From an uncultured Clostridia bacterium (GTDB lineage Bacteria > Bacillota > Clostridia > TANB77 > CAG-508), in assembly GCA_934155625.1 (NCBI GenBank), contig CAKPHD010000024.1, positions 1 to 24,435 of the forward strand: a DNA stretch of 24,435 nt, written 5' to 3'. Positions 23,462 to 24,435 of the stretch are shown here, one piece after another; within the stretch, counting starts at the first letter, position 1, and the number at the start of each line of letters is the position of its first letter. The position numbers and the translations under genes are program-made. The notes under the pieces are model-generated. The model was not told the DNA's origin. It did no database searches and saw only the letters and a program-made list of their open reading frames with translations.

Positions 23462-23498
23462 AAAAAAGTTTGGTTTGTATAAAAACAGAACCAAACTT
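23462..23498 (-). terminator. Hairpin terminator between lemA and htpX (minus strand)
   Basis: On the minus strand AAGTTTGGTT (23498-23489) pairs with AACCAAACTT (23475-23466), and six T residues follow. It lies directly after the lemA stop codon and ends about 10 bases before the htpX ribosome binding site. It would reduce htpX transcription coming from the lemA promoter. Confidence 0.85.
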
Positions 23499-23505
23499 AA
23501 GTAAA

Positions 23506-24057
23506 TTAATTATTAAAGTCTACTTTAACATTTTTTCTAGCTTCATCACTTTCTGCTGCAAATAATTCTCTAGATTTAAAGTTGAACATATTTGCAATAA
23601 TATTTGAAGGGAAAAGCTCTAATTTTGTGTTATATCTTGTAACACTGTCATTGTAAAATTGTCTTGAAAAAGAAATTTTATTTTCTGTGTTACGAAGTTC
23701 TTCTGATAATTCTGAGAAGTTTGTGTTTGCTTTTAATTCTGGGTAATTTTCTGAAACTGCCATTATAGTTTTTAGGGCTCCAGAAAGTTCGCCATCTAAT
23801 TTTGCCTTTTCACTAACTGTTGAAGAATTTGCCCATGAAGTTCTTAATTCTGTGATTTTTTCGAATGTTTCTGATTCATGTTTCATGTATCCTTTTACAG
23901 TTTCTACAAAATTAGGGATTAAATCAAATCTTCTTTGTAATTGTACATCAATTTGGCTCCAAGCATTATCAACTTTTTGTCTAGATGATATTAGTCCATT
24001 GTATATTGAGATAACCCAAATTACTAATAATACAATTATTGCGATTGCTATCCACAT
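23506..24057 (-). CDS. lemA: LemA family protein
   Basis: A 183-residue protein with one N-terminal membrane span (WIAIAIIVLLVIWVISIYNG, about 2-21) and a helical bundle outside. Family signatures: NGLISSRQKVDNAWSQIDVQLQRR (in pieces from 20), DLIPNFVETVKGY, and near the end FSRQFYNDSVTRYNTKLELFPSNIIA. Function is not known in detail; LemA genes often sit next to htpX as here. The open frame extends 14 codons upstream to 24099. I chose ATG 24057 because AGGAGG stands 8 bases before it and the membrane span starts there. Confidence 0.95.
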   Translation of the reverse strand: MWIAIAIIVLLVIWVISIYNGLISSRQKVDNAWSQIDVQLQRRFDLIPNFVETVKGYMKHESETFEKITELRTSWANSSTVSEKAKLDGELSGALKTIMAVSENYPELKANTNFSELSEELRNTENKISFSRQFYNDSVTRYNTKLELFPSNIIANMFNFKSRELFAAESDEARKNVKVDFNN

Positions 24058-24089
24058 AGAAATACCTCCTTTGCATTTCATTTTTATAT

Positions 24090-24118
24090 ATCTTAACATA
24101 TATTGTTCTTTTTTACAA
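24090..24118 (-). promoter_or_regulatory. Possible promoter of lemA
   Basis: On the minus strand TTGTAA (24118-24113), 17 bases, then TAAGAT (24095-24090), about 33 bases before the lemA start. Two mismatches in each box, so only a candidate. Confidence 0.4.
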
Positions 24119-24120
24119 TA

Positions 24121-24400
24121 ATTATTTTGATTATTACAAGAATTCTTGGTATATGCTAATTGCTTCTATTTACTTTTTAGAAGAGTTACAAAAGAAATAA
24201 ATAATAATTGTCAATTTTTAGAATAAAATGATTTTTTATAGGAAATAAACTGTTAAGAAATTTTCTTTAAGTTGTATACTTAAAGAAAGTTTAAAAGTGC
24301 CGAAACTTAGCTAAAATCAAAATGTACAGACTTTTTCACTATCTTAAAAATAGCATTTTAATTGCATATAAATATTTTATTTCAAATGTCGAAAAAAGTC
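24121..24400. other. 280 bases without a gene
   Basis: AT-rich sequence with no coding frame of use. It holds a 12-base palindrome CAAGAATTCTTG (24137-24148) and a perfect hairpin TTTCTTTAAGT/ACTTAAAGAAA (24262-24272 and 24278-24288) with a five-base loop and no T tract. It separates the minus-strand lemA-htpX unit from a divergent plus-strand promoter at the window edge, so regulatory sites for either side could be here. Confidence 0.6.
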
Positions 24401-24429
24401 TTGACGCTAAAGGCCTTTATTGCTATAAT
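24401..24429 (+). promoter_or_regulatory. Strong promoter firing out of the window
   Basis: TTGACG (24401-24406), 17 bases, TATAAT (24424-24429) preceded by TGC, giving an extended -10 (TGCTATAAT). This is the best promoter in the window. The gene it serves is past the right edge and cannot be identified. Its strength would suit a stable RNA or another highly expressed gene. Confidence 0.85.
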
Positions 24430-24435
24430 GAATTT

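Noticed and set aside
24058..24099. A 14-residue longer N-terminus for LemA
   Set aside because: The AGGAGG site lies inside the extension and points at ATG 24057, where the membrane span begins. The possible promoter -10 box would also lie in the extension.
24137..24148. Perfect palindrome CAAGAATTCTTG
   Set aside because: Only 12 bases in AT-rich DNA, no second copy and no adjoining promoter. Not enough to call an operator.
1..24435. CRISPR arrays, prophage genes, toxin-antitoxin or defence islands
   Set aside because: No evenly spaced short repeats, no integrase or phage genes, and nearly all space is filled by recognisable core genes. The only repeats are the three copies of the palindromic element.

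Overview
The window is AT-rich chromosomal DNA whose proteins look like those of a low-GC Firmicutes/Bacillota, most likely a Clostridia-type bacterium. The supporting signs are AGGAGG-type ribosome binding sites, AGA as the main arginine codon, TTGACA/TATAAT promoters, the L33–secE–nusG–L11–L1–L10–L7/L12 order, dnaG–rpoD, secG–rnr, YlbF, and two YtaF-type (sporulation-associated) membrane proteins. TGA works as a stop codon (for example at the end of the response regulator), so this is not a code-4 mollicute. I cannot name a species.

Layout. Bases 1-19 are the last bases of a 23S rRNA, followed by 5S rRNA (93-208): the tail of an rRNA operon. After a 210-bp inverted-repeat element comes a flavin-reductase-like gene. 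Next is the ribosomal/secretion/transcription cluster rpmG-secE-nusG-rplK-rplA-rplJ-rplL (1315-4751), with an L1-site-like sequence before rplA and a clear L10 leader before rplJ. It ends at a terminator instead of running into rpoBC. Then follow mtnN, a truncated copy of the repeat, a 90-aa unknown gene with its own promoter and terminator, a GT4 glycosyltransferase, a YlbF-family gene, a small membrane-bound HExxH protein, secG and rnr.

A second complete repeat copy separates rnr from dnaG-rpoD. After that come an MscS channel, an OmpR-type response regulator overlapping its histidine kinase, and smc. The last part is on the minus strand: two adjacent YtaF/MntP-like paralogues, and lemA-htpX. 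The right edge is 300 bases without a gene, ending in a very good promoter that fires out of the window.

How it fits together. Almost everything is core machinery: translation (5S, L33, L11, L1, L10, L7/L12), Sec secretion (SecE, SecG), transcription (NusG, RpoD), replication and chromosome folding (DnaG, SMC), RNA decay (RNase R) and envelope upkeep (HtpX, LemA, MscS, a two-component system). I see no defence system, prophage, CRISPR array or biosynthetic cluster. The parts least explained by known families are the dispersed 210-bp palindromic element (two full copies and one partial), a SecE with a long acidic extracellular tail, a palindrome across the start point of the ribosomal operon promoter, paired EF-hand-like loops in the YtaF duplicates, and the 90-aa unknown gene.
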